Assembly (NCBI RefSeq): GCF_963662255.1
Contig: NC_085072.1
Location: 562,001 to 626,000 of the forward strand
Length of the DNA: 64,000 nucleotides
Direction: 5' to 3'
DNA from: Cinclus cinclus
Taxonomy: Eukaryota > Chordata > Aves > Passeriformes > Cinclidae
Shown: in pieces, positions 34,891 to 47,401 of the stretch
Position numbering within the stretch: position 1 is the stretch's first letter
How the letters are laid out: the number at the start of each line of letters is the position of its first letter
Program-made: the position numbers and the translations under genes
The notes under the pieces: generated by a model
Database searches by the model: none
Told to the model about the DNA's origin: nothing
Seen by the model: only the letters and a program-made list of their open reading frames with translations

Positions 34891-37000
34891 GCGCCTCCGA
34901 TGGCAGCCAGGTTTGGAGGAGGGGGCAGCTTTCTTCTGGGAGAAATCGTCGTCCTTATGGAATTTTTGTAGGCAAAGCACAGGACGGGACGCAGGCAAGT
35001 TGGCTTTGAAAGGAGGCACTTTCCCCCAAGAAGCCAAACTCAAGAGCCCACTTGGCAGATGTCATTTTGTAGGGCGCGTTTGGGCCTCCGATGGCAGCCA
35101 GGTTTGGAGGAGGGGGTAGCTTTGTTCTGGGAGAAATCCTCGTCCTTTTGGAATTTTTCTAGGCAAAAGCCCTGCATGGGCCGCCGGCAAGTTGACTCCG
35201 AAAGGAGGCACTTTTCCCCAAGAAGCCAAACTCAAGAGCCCACTTGGCAGATGTCATTTTGTAGGGCGCGTTTGGGCCTCCGATGGCAGCCAGGTTTGGA
35301 GGAGGGGGCAGCTTTGGTCTGGGAGAAATCCTCGTCCTTAAGGAATTTTTGTAGGCAAAAGCCCAGGACGGGCCGCAGGCAAGTTGGCTTTGAAAGGAGG
35401 CACTTCCACCCAAGAAGCCAAACTCAAGAGCCCACTTGGCAGGTGTCATTTTGTAGGGCGCGTTTGGGCCTCCGATGGCAGCCAGGTTTGGAGGAGGGGG
35501 CAGCTTTGGTCTGGGAGAAATCCTTGTCCTTATGGAATTTTTGTAGGCAAAAGCGCAGGACGGGGCGCAGGCAAGTTAGGCAAGTTGGCTTTGAAAGGAG
35601 GCACTTTTCCCCAAGAAGCCAAACTCAAGAACCCACAATGCAGATGTCATTTTGTAGGGCGCGTTTGGGCCTCCGATGGCAGCCAGGTTTGGAGGAGGGG
35701 GCAGCGTTGGTCTGGGAGGAATCCTCGTCCTTCTGGAATTTTTGTACTCAAAAGCCCAGGACGGGCCGCTGGCAAGTTAGGCAAGTTGGCTCCGAAAGGA
35801 GGCACTTTTCCCCAAGAAGCCAAACTCAAGAACCCACAATGCAGGTGTCATTTTGTAGGGCGCGTTTGGGCCTCCGATGGCAGCCAGGTTTGGAGGAGGG
35901 GGCAGCTTTGTTCTGGGAGAAATCCTCGTCCTTATGGAATTTTTGTAGGCAAAAGCACAGGACGGGACGCAGGCAAGTTGGCTTTGAAAGGAGGCACTTT
36001 CCCCCAAGAAGCCAAACTCAAGAGCCCACTTGGCAGATGTCATTTTGTAGGGCGCGTTTGGGCCTCCGATGGCAGCCAGGTTTGGAGGAGGGGGCAGCTT
36101 TGTTCTGGGAGAAATCCTCGTCCTTATGGAATTTTTCTAGGCAAAAGCCCTGCATGGGCCGCGGGCAAGTTGACTCTGAAAGGAGGCACTTTTCCCCAAG
36201 AAGCCAAACTCAAGAGCCCACTTGGCAGGTGTCATTTTGTAGGGCGCGTTTGGGCCTCCGATGGCAGCCAGGTTTGGAGGAGGGGGCAGCTTTGGTCTGG
36301 GAGAAATCCTCGTCCTTCTGGAATTTTTGTCGGCAAAAGCCCAGAATGGGCCGCAGGCTAGTTAGACAAGTTGGCTTTGAAAGGAGGCACTTTTCCGCAA
36401 GAAGCCAAACTCAAGAGCCCACTTGGCAGGTGTCATTTTGTAGGGCACGTTTGGGCCTCCAATGGCAGCCAGGTTTGGAGGAGGGGGCAGCTTTGGTCTG
36501 GGAGAAATCCTCGTCCTTCTGGAATTTTTGTAGGCAAAAGCCCTGCATGGGCCGCCGGCAAGTTGACTCCGAAAGGTGGCACTTTTCCCCAAGAAGCCAA
36601 ACTCAAGAGCCCACAATGCAGATGTCATTTTGTAGGGCGCGTTTGGGCCTCCGATGGCAGCCAGGTTTGGAGGAGGGGGCAGCTTTGGTCTGGGAGGAAT
36701 CCTCGTCCTTCTGGAATTTTTGTAGGCAAAAGCCCAGGACGGGCCGCAGGCAAGTTAGGCAAGTTGGCTTTGAAAGGAGGCACTTTTCCCCAAGAAGCCA
36801 AACTCAAGAACCCACAATGCAGATGTCATTTTGTAGGGCGGGTTTGGGCCTCCGATGGCAGCCAGGTTTGGAGGAGGGGGCAGTTTTGTTCTGGGAGAAA
36901 TCCTCGTCCTTATGGAATTTTTGTCGGCAAAAGCCCTGCATGGGCCGCAGGCAAGTTGACTCCGAAAGGAGGCACTTTTCCCCAGGAAGCCAAACTCAAG
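34891..37000. repeat. 11-mer type HOR stretch marked by TTTGCGCC, early copy
   Basis: Starts at GCGCGTTTGCGCCTCCG, a G-to-C change seen in only six places in the window. It matches 40784-42931 at an offset of 5893 bp, becoming 5894 after a private 1-base deletion (GGCAAAGCACAGG near 34975). It contains TTTTTCTAGGC with GGGCCGCCGG, a CCACCCAAG copy, AAAAGCGCAGG, GTACTCAAAAG, AAAAGCACAGG, GGGCCGCGGG and later monomers of the long unit. Confidence 0.82.
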
Positions 37001-37228
37001 AGCCCACTTGGCAGATGTCATTTTGTAGGGCGCGTTTGGGCCTCCGATGGCAGCCAGGTTTGGAGGAGGGGGCAGCTTTGGTCTGGGAGGAATCCTCGTC
37101 CTTATGGAATTTTTGTAGCAAAAGCCCGGGACCGGACACAGGCAAGTTTGTTTTGAAAGGAGTCACTTTCCCCCAAGAAGCCAAACTCAAGAGCCCACTT
37201 GGCAGGTGTCATTTTGTAGGGCACGTTT

Positions 37229-39202
37229 GGGCCTCCGATGGCAGCCAGGTTTGGAGGTGGGGGCAGCTTTGGTCTGGGAGAAATCCTCGTCCTTCTGGAA
37301 TTTTTGTACTCAAAAGCCCAGGACGGGCCGCAGGCAAGTTAGGCAAGTTGGCTCCGAAAGGAGGCACTTTTCCCCAAGAAGCCAAACTCAAGAACCCACA
37401 ATGCAGATGTCATTTTGTAGGGCGCGTTTGGGCCTCCGATGGCAGCCAGGTTTGGAGGAGGGGGCAGCTTTGGTCTGGGAGAAATCCTCGTCCTTATGGA
37501 ATTTTTGTAGTCTAAAGCCCAGCACGGGCCGCAGGCTAGTTAGGCAAGTTGGCTTTGAAAGGAGGCACTTTTCCGCAAGAAGCCAAACTCAAGAGCCCAC
37601 TTGGCAGATGTCATTTTGTAGGGCGCGTTTGGGCCTCCGATGGCAGCCAGGTTTGGAGGAGGGGGCAGCTTTGGTCTGGGAGAAATCCTCGTCCTTATGG
37701 AATTTTTGTAGTCTAAAGCCCAGCACGGGCCGCAGGCTAGTTAGGCAAGTTGGCTTTGACAGGAGGCACTTTCCCCCAAGAAGCCAAACTCAAGAGCCCA
37801 CTTGGCAGATGTCATTTTGTAGGGCGCATTTGGGCCTCCGATGGCAGCCAGGTTTGGAGGAGGGGGCAGCTTTGGTCTGGGAGAAATCCTCGTCCTTATG
37901 GAATTTTTGTAGGCAAAAGCCCAGGACGGGCCGCAGGCAAGTTGGCTCCGAAAGGAGGCACTTTCACCCAAGAAGCCAAACTCAAGAGCCCACTTGGCAG
38001 GTGTCATTTTGTAGGGCGCGTTTGGGCCTCCGATGGCAGCCAGGTTTGGAGGAGGGGGCAGCTTTGGTCTGGGAGAAATTCTTGTCCTTATGGAATTTTT
38101 GTTGGCAAAAGCCCAGGACGGTCCGCAGGCAAGTAAGGCAGGTTGGCTATGAAAGGAGTCACTTTTCCCCAAGAAGCCAAACTCAAGAACCCACAATGCA
38201 GATGTCCTTTTGTAGGGCGCGTTTGGGCCTCCGATGGCAGCCAGGTTTGGAGGAGGGGGCAGCTTTGGTCTGGGAGAAATCCTCGTCCTTATGGAATTTT
38301 TGTAGGCAAAAGCCCTGCATGGGCCGCAGGCAAGTTGACTCCGAAAGGAGGCATTTTTCCCCAAGAAGCCAAACTCAAGAGCCCACTTGGCAGATGTCAT
38401 TTTGTAGGGCGCGTTTGGGCCTCCGATGGCAGCCAGGTTTGGAGGAGGGGGCAGCTTTGGTCTGGGAGAAATCCTCGTCCTTATGGAATTTTTGTAGTCT
38501 AAAGCCCAGCACGGGCCGCAGGCTAGTTAGGCAAGTTGGCTTTGAAAGGAGGCACTTTTGCGCAAGAAGCCAAACTCAAGAGCCCACTTGGCAGATGTCA
38601 TTTTGTAGGGCGCGTTTGGGCCTCCGATGGCAGCCAGGTTTGGAGGAGGGGGCAGCTTTGGTCTGGGAGAAATCCTCGTCCTTATGGAATTTTTGTAGGC
38701 AAAAGCCCAGGACGGGGCGCAGGCAAGTTGACTCCGAAAGGAGGCACTTTTCCCCAGGAAGCCAAACTCAAGAACCCTCAATGCAGGTGTCATTTTGTGG
38801 GGCGCGTTTGGGCCTCCGATGGCAGCCAGGTTTGGAGGAGGGGGCAGCTTTGGTCTGGGAGAAATCCTCGTCCTTCTGGAATTTTTGGAGGCAAAAGCCC
38901 AGGACGGGCCGCAGGCAAGTTAGGCAAGTTGGCTCCTAAAGGAGGCACTTTTCCCCAAGAAGCCAAACTCAGGAGCCCACTTGGCAGATGTCATTTTGTG
39001 GGGCGCGTTTGGGCCTCTGATGGCAGCCAGGTTTGGAGGAGGGGGCAGCTTTGGTCTGGGAGGAATCCTCGTCCTTATGGAATTTTTGTAGCAAAAGCCC
39101 GGGACCGGACACAGGCAAGTTTGTTTTGAAAGGAGTCACTTTTCCCCCAAGAAGCCAAACTCAAGAGCCCACTTGGCAGGTGTCATTTTGTAGGGCACGT
39201 TT
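37229..39202. repeat. HOR segment starting with the GGAGGTGGGGGC marker, 1974 bp
   Basis: The marker GGTTTGGAGGTGGGGGC (A to T in the G-rich tract) begins here and again at 39203. It recurs at 48379, 52307 and 55057. The segment contains two adjacent GTAGTCTAAAGC monomers (near 37508 and 37710), a GGCTTTGACAGGAGG copy and the GCAAGTAAGGCAGGTTGGC variant near 38130. It holds satellite only. Confidence 0.8.
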
Positions 39203-40783
39203 GGGCCTCCGATGGCAGCCAGGTTTGGAGGTGGGGGCAGCTTTGGTCTGGGAGAAATCCTCGTCCTTCTGGAATTTTTGTACTCAAAAGCAGAGGACGG
39301 GCCGCAGGCAAGTTAGGCAAGTTGGCTCCGAAAGGAGGCACTTTTCCCCAAGAAGCCAAACTCAAGAACCCACAATGCAGATGTCATTTTGTAGGGCGCG
39401 TTTGGGCCTCCGATGGCAGCCAGGTTTGGAGGAGGGGGCAGCTTTGGTCTGGGAGAAATCCTCGTCCTTATGGAATTTTTGTAGTCTAAAGCCCAGCACG
39501 GGCCGCAGGCTAGTTAGGCAAGTTGGCTTTGAAAGGCGGCACTTTTCCCAAAGAAGCCAAACTCAAGAGCCCACTTGGCAGATGTCATTTTGTAGGGCGC
39601 GTTTGGGCCTCCGATGGCAGCCAGGTTTGGAGGAGGGGGCAGCTTTCTTCTGGGAGAAATCCTCGTCCTTATGGAATTTTTGTAGGCAAAAGCCCAGGAC
39701 GGGCCGCAGGCAAGTTGGCTTTGAAAGGAGGCACTTCCACCCAAGAAGCCAAACTCAAGAGCCCACTTGGCAGGTGTCATTTTGTAGGGCACGTTTGGGC
39801 CTCCGATGGCAGCCAGGTTTGGAGGAGGGGGCAGCTTTGGTCTGGGAGAAATCCTCGTCCTTCTGGAATTTTTGTAGGCAAAAGCCCTGCATGGGCCGCA
39901 GGCAAGTTGACTCCGAATGGAGGCACTTTTCCCCAGGAAGCCAAACTCAAGAACCCTCAATGCAGGTGTCATTTTGTGGGGCGCGTTTGGGCCTCCGATG
40001 GCAGCCAGGTTTGGAGGAGGGGGCAGCTTTGGTCTGGGAGAAATCCTCGTCCTTATGGAATTTTTGTAGGCAAAAGCCCAGCACGGGCCGCAGGCAAGTT
40101 AGGCAAGTTGGCTCCGAAGGGAGGAACTTTTCCCCAAGAAGCCAAACTCAAGAGCCCACTTGGCAGGTGTCATTTTGTAGGGCGCGTTTGGGCCTCCGAT
40201 GGCAGCCAGGTTTGGAGGAGGGGGCAGCTTTGGTCTGGGAGGAATCCTCGTCCTTATGGAATTTTTGTAGCAAAAGTCCGGGACGGGATGCAGGCAAGTT
40301 GGTTTTGAAAGGAGTCACTTTTCCCCCAAGAAGCCAAACTGAAGAGCCCACTTGGCAGATGTCATTTTGTAGGGCGCGTTTGGGCCTCCGATGGCAGCCA
40401 GGTTTGGAGGAGGGGGCAGCTTTGGTCTGGGAGAAATCCTTGTCCTTATGGAATTTTTGTAGGCAAAAGCGCAGGACGGGCCGCAGGCAAGTTAGGCAAG
40501 TTGGCTTTGAAAGGAGGCACTTTTCCCCAAGAAGGCAAACTCAAGAACCCACAATGCAGATGTCATTTTGTAGGGCGCGTTTGGGCCTCCGATGGCAGCC
40601 AGGTTTGGAGGAGGGGGCAGCTTTGGTCTGGGAGGAATCCTCGTCCTTCTGGAATTATTGTACTCAAAAGCCCAGGACGGGCCGCAGGCAAGTTAGGCAA
40701 GTTGGCTCCGAAAGGAGGCACTTTTCCCCAAGAAGCCAAACTCAAGAGCCCACAATGCAGATGTCCTTTTGTAGGGCGCGTTT
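39203..40783. repeat. HOR segment linking the GGAGGTGGGGGC and TTTGCGCC units
   Basis: Begins with the second GGAGGTGGGGGC marker and continues through the same monomers as 48.4-49.1 kb. It then switches near 40.05 kb to the tail of the 1362-bp 7-mer (GGAGGAACTTTT, GTAGCAAAAGTCCGG, TTTTCCCCCAAG) and to AAGGCAAACTC. It is a composite of two HOR families. Confidence 0.78.
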
Positions 40784-42931
40784 GCGCCTCCGATGGCAGC
40801 CAGGTTTGGAGGAGGGGGCAGCTTTCTTCTGGGAGAAATCCTCGTCCTTATGGAATTTTTGTAGGCAAAAGCCCAGGACGGGACGCAGGCAAGTTGGCTT
40901 TGAAAGGAGGCACTTTCCCCCAAGAAGCCAAACTCAAGAGCCCACTTGGCAGGTGTCATTTTGTAGGGCGCGTTTGGGCCTCCGATGGCAGCCAGGTTTG
41001 GAGGAGGGGGCAGCTTTGTTCTGGGAGAAATCCTCGTCCTTTTGGAATTTTTCTAGGCAAAAGCCCTGCATGGGCCGCCGGCAAGTTGACTCCGAAAGGA
41101 GGCACTTTTCCCCAAGAAGCCAAACTCAAGAGCCCACTTGGCAGATGTCATTTTGTAGGGCGCGTTTGGGCCTCCGATGGCAGCCAGGTTTGGAGGAGGG
41201 GGCAGCTTTGGTCTGGGAGAAATCCTCGTCCTTATGGAATTTTTGTAGGCAAAAGCCCAGGACGGGCCGCAGGCAAGTTGGCTTTGAAAGGAGGCACTTC
41301 CACCCAAGAAGCCAAACTCAAGAGCCCACTTGGCAGGTGTCATTTTGTAGGGCGCGTTTGGGCCTCCGATGGCAGCCAGGTTTGGAGGAGGGGGCAGCTT
41401 TGGTCTGGGAGAAATCCTTGTCCTTATGGAATTTTTGTAGGCAAAAGCGCAGGACGGGCCGCAGGCAAGTTAGGCAAGTTGGCTTTGAAAGGAGGCACTT
41501 TTCCCCAAGAAGCCAAACTCAAGAACCCACAATGCAGATGTCATTTTGTAGGGCGCGTTTGGGCCTCCGATGGCAGCCAGGTTTGGAGGAGGGGGCAGCT
41601 TTGGTCTGGGAGGAATCCTCGTCCTTATGGAATTTTTGTACTCAAAAGCCCAGGACGGGCCGCAGGCAAGTTAGGCAAGTTGGCTCCGAAAGGAGGCACT
41701 TTTCCCCAAGAAGCCAAACTCAAGAACCCACAATGCAGATGTCATTTTGTAGGGCGCGTTTGGGCCTCCGATGGCAGCCAGGTTTGGAGGAGGGGGCAGC
41801 TTTGTTCTGGGAGAAATCCTCGTCCTTATGGAATTTTTGTAGGCAAAAGCACAGGACGGGACGCAGGCAAGTTGGCTTTGAAAGGAGGCACTTTCCCCCA
41901 AGAAGCCAAACTCAAGAGCCCACTTGGCAGATGTCATTTTGTAGGGCGCGTTTGGGCCTCCGATGGCAGCCAGGTTTGGAGGAGGGGGCAGCTTTGTTCT
42001 GGGAGAAATCCTCGTCCTTATGGAATTTTTGGAGGCAAAAGCCCTGCATGGGCCGCGGGCAAGTTGACTCTGAAAGGAGGCACTTTTCCCCAAGAAGCCA
42101 AACTCAAGAGCCCACTTGGCAGGTGTCATTTTGTAGGGCGCGTTTGGGCCTCCGATGGCAGCCAGGTTTGGAGGAGGGGGCAGCTTTGGTCTGGGAGAAA
42201 TCCTCGTCCTTCTGGAATTTTTGTAGGCAAAAGCCCAGAATGGGCCGCAGGCTAGTTAGACAAGTTGGCTTTGAAAGGAGGCACTTTTCCGCAAGAAGCC
42301 AAACTCAAGAGCCCACTTGGCAGGTGTCATTTTGTAGGGCACGTTTGGGCCTCCAATGGCAGCCAGGTTTGGAGGAGGGGGCAGCTTTGGTCTGGGAGAA
42401 ATCCTCGTCCTTATGGAATTTTTGTAGGCAAAAGCCCTGCATGGGCCGCCGGCAAGTTGACTCCGAAAGGTGGCACTTTTCCCCAAGAAGCCAAACTCAA
42501 GAGCCCACTTGGCAGATGTCATTTTGTAGGGCGCGTTTGGGCCTCCGATGGCAGCCAGGTTTGGAGGAGGGGGCAGCTTTGGTCTGGGAGGAATCCTCGT
42601 CCTTCTGGAATTTTTGTAGGCAAAAGCCCAGGACGGGCCGCAGGCAAGTTAGGCAAGTTGGCTTTGAAAGGAGGCACTTTTCCCCAAGAAGCCAAACTCA
42701 AGAACCCACAATGCAGATGTCCTTTTGTAGGGCGCGTTTGGGCCTCCGATGGCAGCCAGGTTTGGAGGAGGGGGCAGTTTTGTTCTGGGAGAAATCCTCG
42801 TCCTTATGGAATTTTTGTCGGCAAAAGCCCTGCATGGGCCGCAGGCAAGTTGACTCCGAAAGGAGGCACTTTTCCCCAAGAAGCCAAACTCAAGAGCCCA
42901 CAATGCAGATGTCCTTTTGTAGGGCGCGTTT
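40784..42931. repeat. 11-mer HOR unit, 2148 bp, TTTGCGCC train
   Basis: Monomers start at 40784, 40976, 41168, 41360, 41561, 41762, 41954, 42146, 42347, 42539 and 42740. The first seven correspond to the 7-mer that follows. The other four (with GGCTAGTTAGAC, CCTCCAATGG, GGAAAGGTGGCAC type and CAGTTTTGTTCTGGG markers) appear to be an extra block that is absent from the next three units. Confidence 0.88.
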
Positions 42932-44293
42932 GCGCCTCCGATGGCAGCCAGGTTTGGAGGAGGGGGCAGCTTTCTTCTGGGAGAAATCCTCGTCCTTATG
43001 GAATTTTTGTAGGCAAAAGCACAGGACGGGACGCAGGCAAGTTGGCTTTGAAAGGAGGCACTTTCCCCCAAGAAGCCAAACTCAAGAGCCCACTTGGCAG
43101 ATGTCATTTTGTAGGGCGCGTTTGGGCCTCCGATGGCAGCCAGGTTTGGAGGAGGGGGCAGCTTTGTTCTGGGAGAAATCCTCGCCCTTTTGGAATTTTT
43201 CTAGGCAAAAGCCCTGCATGGGCCGCCGGCAAGTTGACTCCGAAAGGAGGCACTTTTCCCCAAGAAGCCAAACTCAAGAGCCCACTTGGCAGATGTCATT
43301 TTGTAGGGCGCGTTTGGGCCTCCGATGGCAGCCAGGTTTGGAGGAGGGGGCAGCTTTGGTCTGGGAGAAATCCTCGTCCTTATGGAATTTTTGTAGGCAA
43401 AAGCGCAGGACGGGCCGCAGGCAAGTTGGCTTTGAAAGGAGGCACTTCCACCCAAGAAGCCAAACTCAAGAGCCCACTTGGCAGGTGTCATTTTGTAGGG
43501 CGCGTTTGGGCCTCCGATGGCAGCCAGGTTTGGAGGAGGGGGCAGCTTTGGTCTGGGAGAAATCCTTGTCCTTATGGAATTTTTGTAGGCAAAAGCGCAG
43601 GACGGGCCGCAGGCAAGTTAGGCAAGTTGGCTTTGAAAGGAGGCACTTTTCCCCAAGAAGCCAAACTCAAGAACCCACAATGCAGATGTCATTTTGTAGG
43701 GCGCGTTTGGGCCTCCGATGGCAGCCAGGTTTGGAGGAGGGGGCAGCTTTGGTCTGGGAGGAATCCTCGTCCTTATGGAATTTTTGTACTCAAAAGCCCA
43801 GGACGGGCCGCAGGCAAGTTAGGCAAGTTGGCTCCGAAAGGAGGCACTTTTCCCCAAGAAGCCAAACTCAAGAACCCACAATGCAGATGTCATTTTGTAG
43901 GGCGCGTTTGGGCCTCCGATGGCAGCCAGGTTTGGAGGAGGGGGCAGCTTTGGTCTGGGAGAAATCCTCGTCCTTATGGAATTTTTGTAGGCAAAAGCAC
44001 AGGACGGGACGCAGGCAAGTTGGCTTTGAAAGGAGGCACTTTCCCCCAAGAAGCCAAACTCAAGAGCCCACTTGGCAGATGTCATTTTGTAGGGCGCGTT
44101 TGGGCCTCCGATGGCAGCCAGGTTTGGAGGAGGGGGCAGCTTTGTTCTGGGAGAAATCCTCGTCCTTATGGAATTTTTGGAGGCAAAAGCCCTGCATGGG
44201 CCGCGGGCAAGTTGACTCTGAAAGGAGGCACTTTTCCCCAAGAAGCCAAACTCAAGAGCCCACAATGCAGATGTCCTTTTGTAGGGTGCGTTT
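42932..44293. repeat. 7-mer HOR unit, 1362 bp, TTTGCGCC train
   Basis: Monomers start at 42932, 43124, 43316, 43508, 43709, 43910 and 44102 (lengths 192, 192, 192, 201, 201, 192, 192). In order they carry CTTTCTTCTGGG, TTTTTCTAGGC, CCACCCAAG, AAAAGCGCAGG with the 9-bp duplication, GTACTCAAAAG, AAAAGCACAGG, and TTTTTGGAGGC with GGGCCGCGGG. It is the fullest version of the seven-monomer unit. Confidence 0.92.
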
Positions 44294-45463
44294 GCGCCTC
44301 CGATGGCAGCCAGGTTTGGAGGAGGGGGCAGCTTTCTTCTGGGAGAAATCCTCGTCCTTATGGAATTTTTGTAGGCAAAAGCACAGGACGGGACGCAGGC
44401 AAGTTGGCTTTGAAAGGAGGCACTTTCCCCCAAGAAGCCAAACTCAAGAGCCCACTTGGCAGATGTCATTTTGTAGGGCGCGTTTGGGCCTCCGATGGCA
44501 GCCAGGTTTGGAGGAGGGGGCAGCTTTGTTCTGGGAGAAATCCTCGTCCTTTTGGAATTTTTCTAGGCAAAAGCCCTGCATGGGCCGCCGGCAAGTTGAC
44601 TCCGAAAGGAGGCACTTTTCCCCAAGAAGCCAAACTCAAGAGCCCACTTGGCAGATGTCATTTTGTAGGGCGCGTTTGGGCCTCCGATGGCAGCCAGGTT
44701 TGGAGGAGGGGGCAGCTTTGGTCTGGGAGAAATCCTCGTCCTTATGGAATTTTTGTAGGCAAAAGCCCAGGACGGGCCGCAGGCAAGTTGGCTTTGAAAG
44801 GAGGCACTTCCACCCAAGAAGCCAAACTCAAGAGCTCACTTGGCAGGTGTCATTTTGTAGGGCGCGTTTGGGCCTCCGATGGCAGCCAGGTTTGGAGGAG
44901 GGGGCAGCTTTGGTCTGGGAGAAATCCTTGTCCTTATGGAATTTTTGTAGGCAAAAGCGCAGGACGGGCCGCAGGCAAGTTAGGCAAGTTGGCTTTGAAA
45001 GGAGGCACTTTTCCCCAAGAAGCCAAACTCAAGAACCCACAATGCAGATGTCATTTTGTAGGGCGCGTTTGGGCCTCCGATGGCAGCCAGGTTTGGAGGA
45101 GGGGGCAGCTTTGGTCTGGGAGGAATCCTCGTCCTTATGGAATTTTTGTACTCAAAAGCCCAGGACGGGCCGCAGGCAAGTTAGGCAAGTTGGCTCCGAA
45201 AGGAGGCACTTTTCCCCAAGAAGCCAAACTCAAGAACCCACAATGCAGATGTCATTTTGTAGGGCGCGTTTGGGCCTCCGATGGCAGCCAGGTTTGGAGG
45301 AGGGGGCAGCTTTGTTCTGGGAGAAATCCTCGTCCTTATGGAATTTTTGTAGGCAAAAGCACAGGACAGGACGCAGGCAAGTTGGCTTTGAAAGGAGGCA
45401 CTTTCCCCCAAGAAGCCAAACTCAAGAGCCCACAATGCAGATGTCCTTTTGTAGGGCGCGTTT
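44294..45463. repeat. 6-mer HOR unit, 1170 bp, lacking the seventh monomer
   Basis: Monomers start at 44294, 44486, 44678, 44870, 45071 and 45272. It matches the 7-mer except that the final 192-bp GGGCCGCGGG monomer is missing. The private GTAGGGTGCG near 44281 immediately precedes it. Confidence 0.92.
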
Positions 45464-46624
45464 GCGCCTCCGATGGCAGCCAGGTTTGGAGGAGGGGGCA
45501 GCTTTCTTCTGGGAGAAATCCTCGTCCTTATGGAATTTTTGTAGGCAAAAGCACAGGACGGGACGCAGGCAAGTTGGCTTTGAAAGGAGGCACTTTCCCC
45601 CAAGAAGCCAAACTCAAGAGCCCACTTGGCAGATGTCATTTTGTAGGGCGCGTTTGGGCCTCCGATGGCAGCCAGGTTTGGAGGAGGGGGCAGCTTTGTT
45701 CTGGGAGAAATCCTCGTCCTTTTGGAATTTTTCTAGGCAAAAGCCCTGCATGGGCCGCCGGCAAGTTGACTCCGAAAGGAGGCACTTTTCCCCAAGAAGC
45801 CAAACTCAAGAGCCCACTTGGCAGATGTCATTTTGTAGGGCGCGTTTGGGCCTCCGATGGCAGCCAGGTTTGGAGGAGGGGGCAGCTTTGGTCTGGGAGA
45901 AATCCTCGTCCTTATGGAATTTTTGTAGGCAAAAGCCCAGGACGGGCCGCAGGCAAGTTGGCTTTGAAAGGAGGCACTTCCACCCAAGAAGCCAAACTCA
46001 AGAACCCACAATGCAGATGTCATTTTGTAGGGCGCGTTTGGGCCTCCGATGGCAGCCAGGTTTGGAGGAGGGGGCAGCTTTGGTCTGGGAGGAATCCTCG
46101 TCCTTATGGAATTTCTGTACTCAAAAGCCCAGGACGGGCCGCAGGCAAGTTAGGCAAGTTGGCTCCGAAAGGAGGCACTTTTCCCCAAGAAGCCAAACTC
46201 AAGAACCCACAATGCAGATGTCATTTTGTAGGGCGCGTTTGGGCCTCCGATGGCAGCCAGGTTTGGAGGAGGGGGCAGCTTTCTTCTGGGAGAAATCCTC
46301 GTCCTTATGGAATTTTTGTAGGCAAAAGCACAGGACGGGACGCAGGCAAGTTGGCTTTGAAAGGAGGCACTTTCCCCCAAGAAGCCAAACTCAAGAGCCC
46401 ACTTGGCAGATGTCATTTTGTAGGGCGCGTTTGGGCCTCCGATGGCAGCCAGGTTTGGAGGAGGGGGCAGCTTTGTTCTGGGAGAAATCCTCGTCCTTAT
46501 GGAATTTTTGGAGGCAAAAGCCCTGCATGGGCCGCGGGCAAGTTGACTCTGAAAGGAGGCACTTTTCCCCAAGAAGCCAAACTCAAGAGCCCACAATGCA
46601 GATGTCCTTTTGTAGGGCGCGTTT
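45464..46624. repeat. 6-mer HOR unit, 1161 bp, lacking the fourth monomer
   Basis: Monomers start at 45464, 45656, 45848, 46040, 46241 and 46433. Here the 201-bp AAAAGCGCAGG monomer is the missing one, while the GGGCCGCGGG monomer is present. Its fifth monomer has CTTTCTTCTGGG where the other units have TTTGTTCTGGG or TTTGGTCTGGG. Confidence 0.92.
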
Positions 46625-47401
46625 GCGCCTCCGATGGCAGCCAGGTTTGGAGGAGGGGGCAGCTTTCTTCTGGGAGAAATCCTCGTCCTTATGGAATTTT
46701 TGTAGGCAAAAGCACAGGACGGGACGCAGGCAAGTTGGCTTTGAAAGGAGGCACTTTCCCCCAAGAAGCCAAACTCAAGAGCCCACTTGGCAGATGTCAT
46801 TTTGTAGGGCGCGTTTGGGCCTCCGATGGCAGCCAGGTTTGGAGGAGGGGGCAGCTTTGTTCTGGGAGAAATCCTCGTCCTTTTGGAATTTTTCTAGGCA
46901 AAAGCCCTGCATGGGCCGCCGGCAAGTTGACTCCGAAAGGAGGCACTTTTCCCCAAGAAGCCAAACTCAAGAGCCCACTTGGCAGATGTCATTTTGTAGG
47001 GCGCGTTTGGGCCTCCGATGGCAGCCAGGTTTGGAGGAGGGGGCAGCTTTGGTCTGGGAGAAATCCTCGTCCTTATGGAATTTTTGTAGGCAAAAGCCCA
47101 GGACGGGCCGCAGGCAAGTTGGCTTTGAAAGGAGGCACTTCCACCCAAGAAGCCAAACTCAAGAGCCCACTTGGCAGGTGTCATTTTGTAGGGCGCGTTT
47201 GGGCCTCCGATGGCAGCCAGGTTTGGAGGAGGGGGCAGCTTTGGTCTGGGAGAAATCCTTGTCCTTATGGAATTTTTGTAGGCAAAAGCGCAGGACGGGC
47301 CGCAGGCAAGTTAGGCAAGTTGGCTTTGAAAGGAGGCACTTTTCCCCAAGAAGCCAAACTCAAGAGCCCACTTGGCAGGTGTCATTTTGTAGGGCGCGTT
47401 T
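46625..47401. repeat. Truncated TTTGCGCC HOR unit
   Basis: Contains the first four monomers of the 7-mer (to the AAAAGCGCAGG copy) and then passes into a different series beginning with TTTTTGGAGGC, CCCAGAATGGG and GCAAGTTAGACAAG near 47.5 kb. This is the last unit of the train. Confidence 0.85.
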
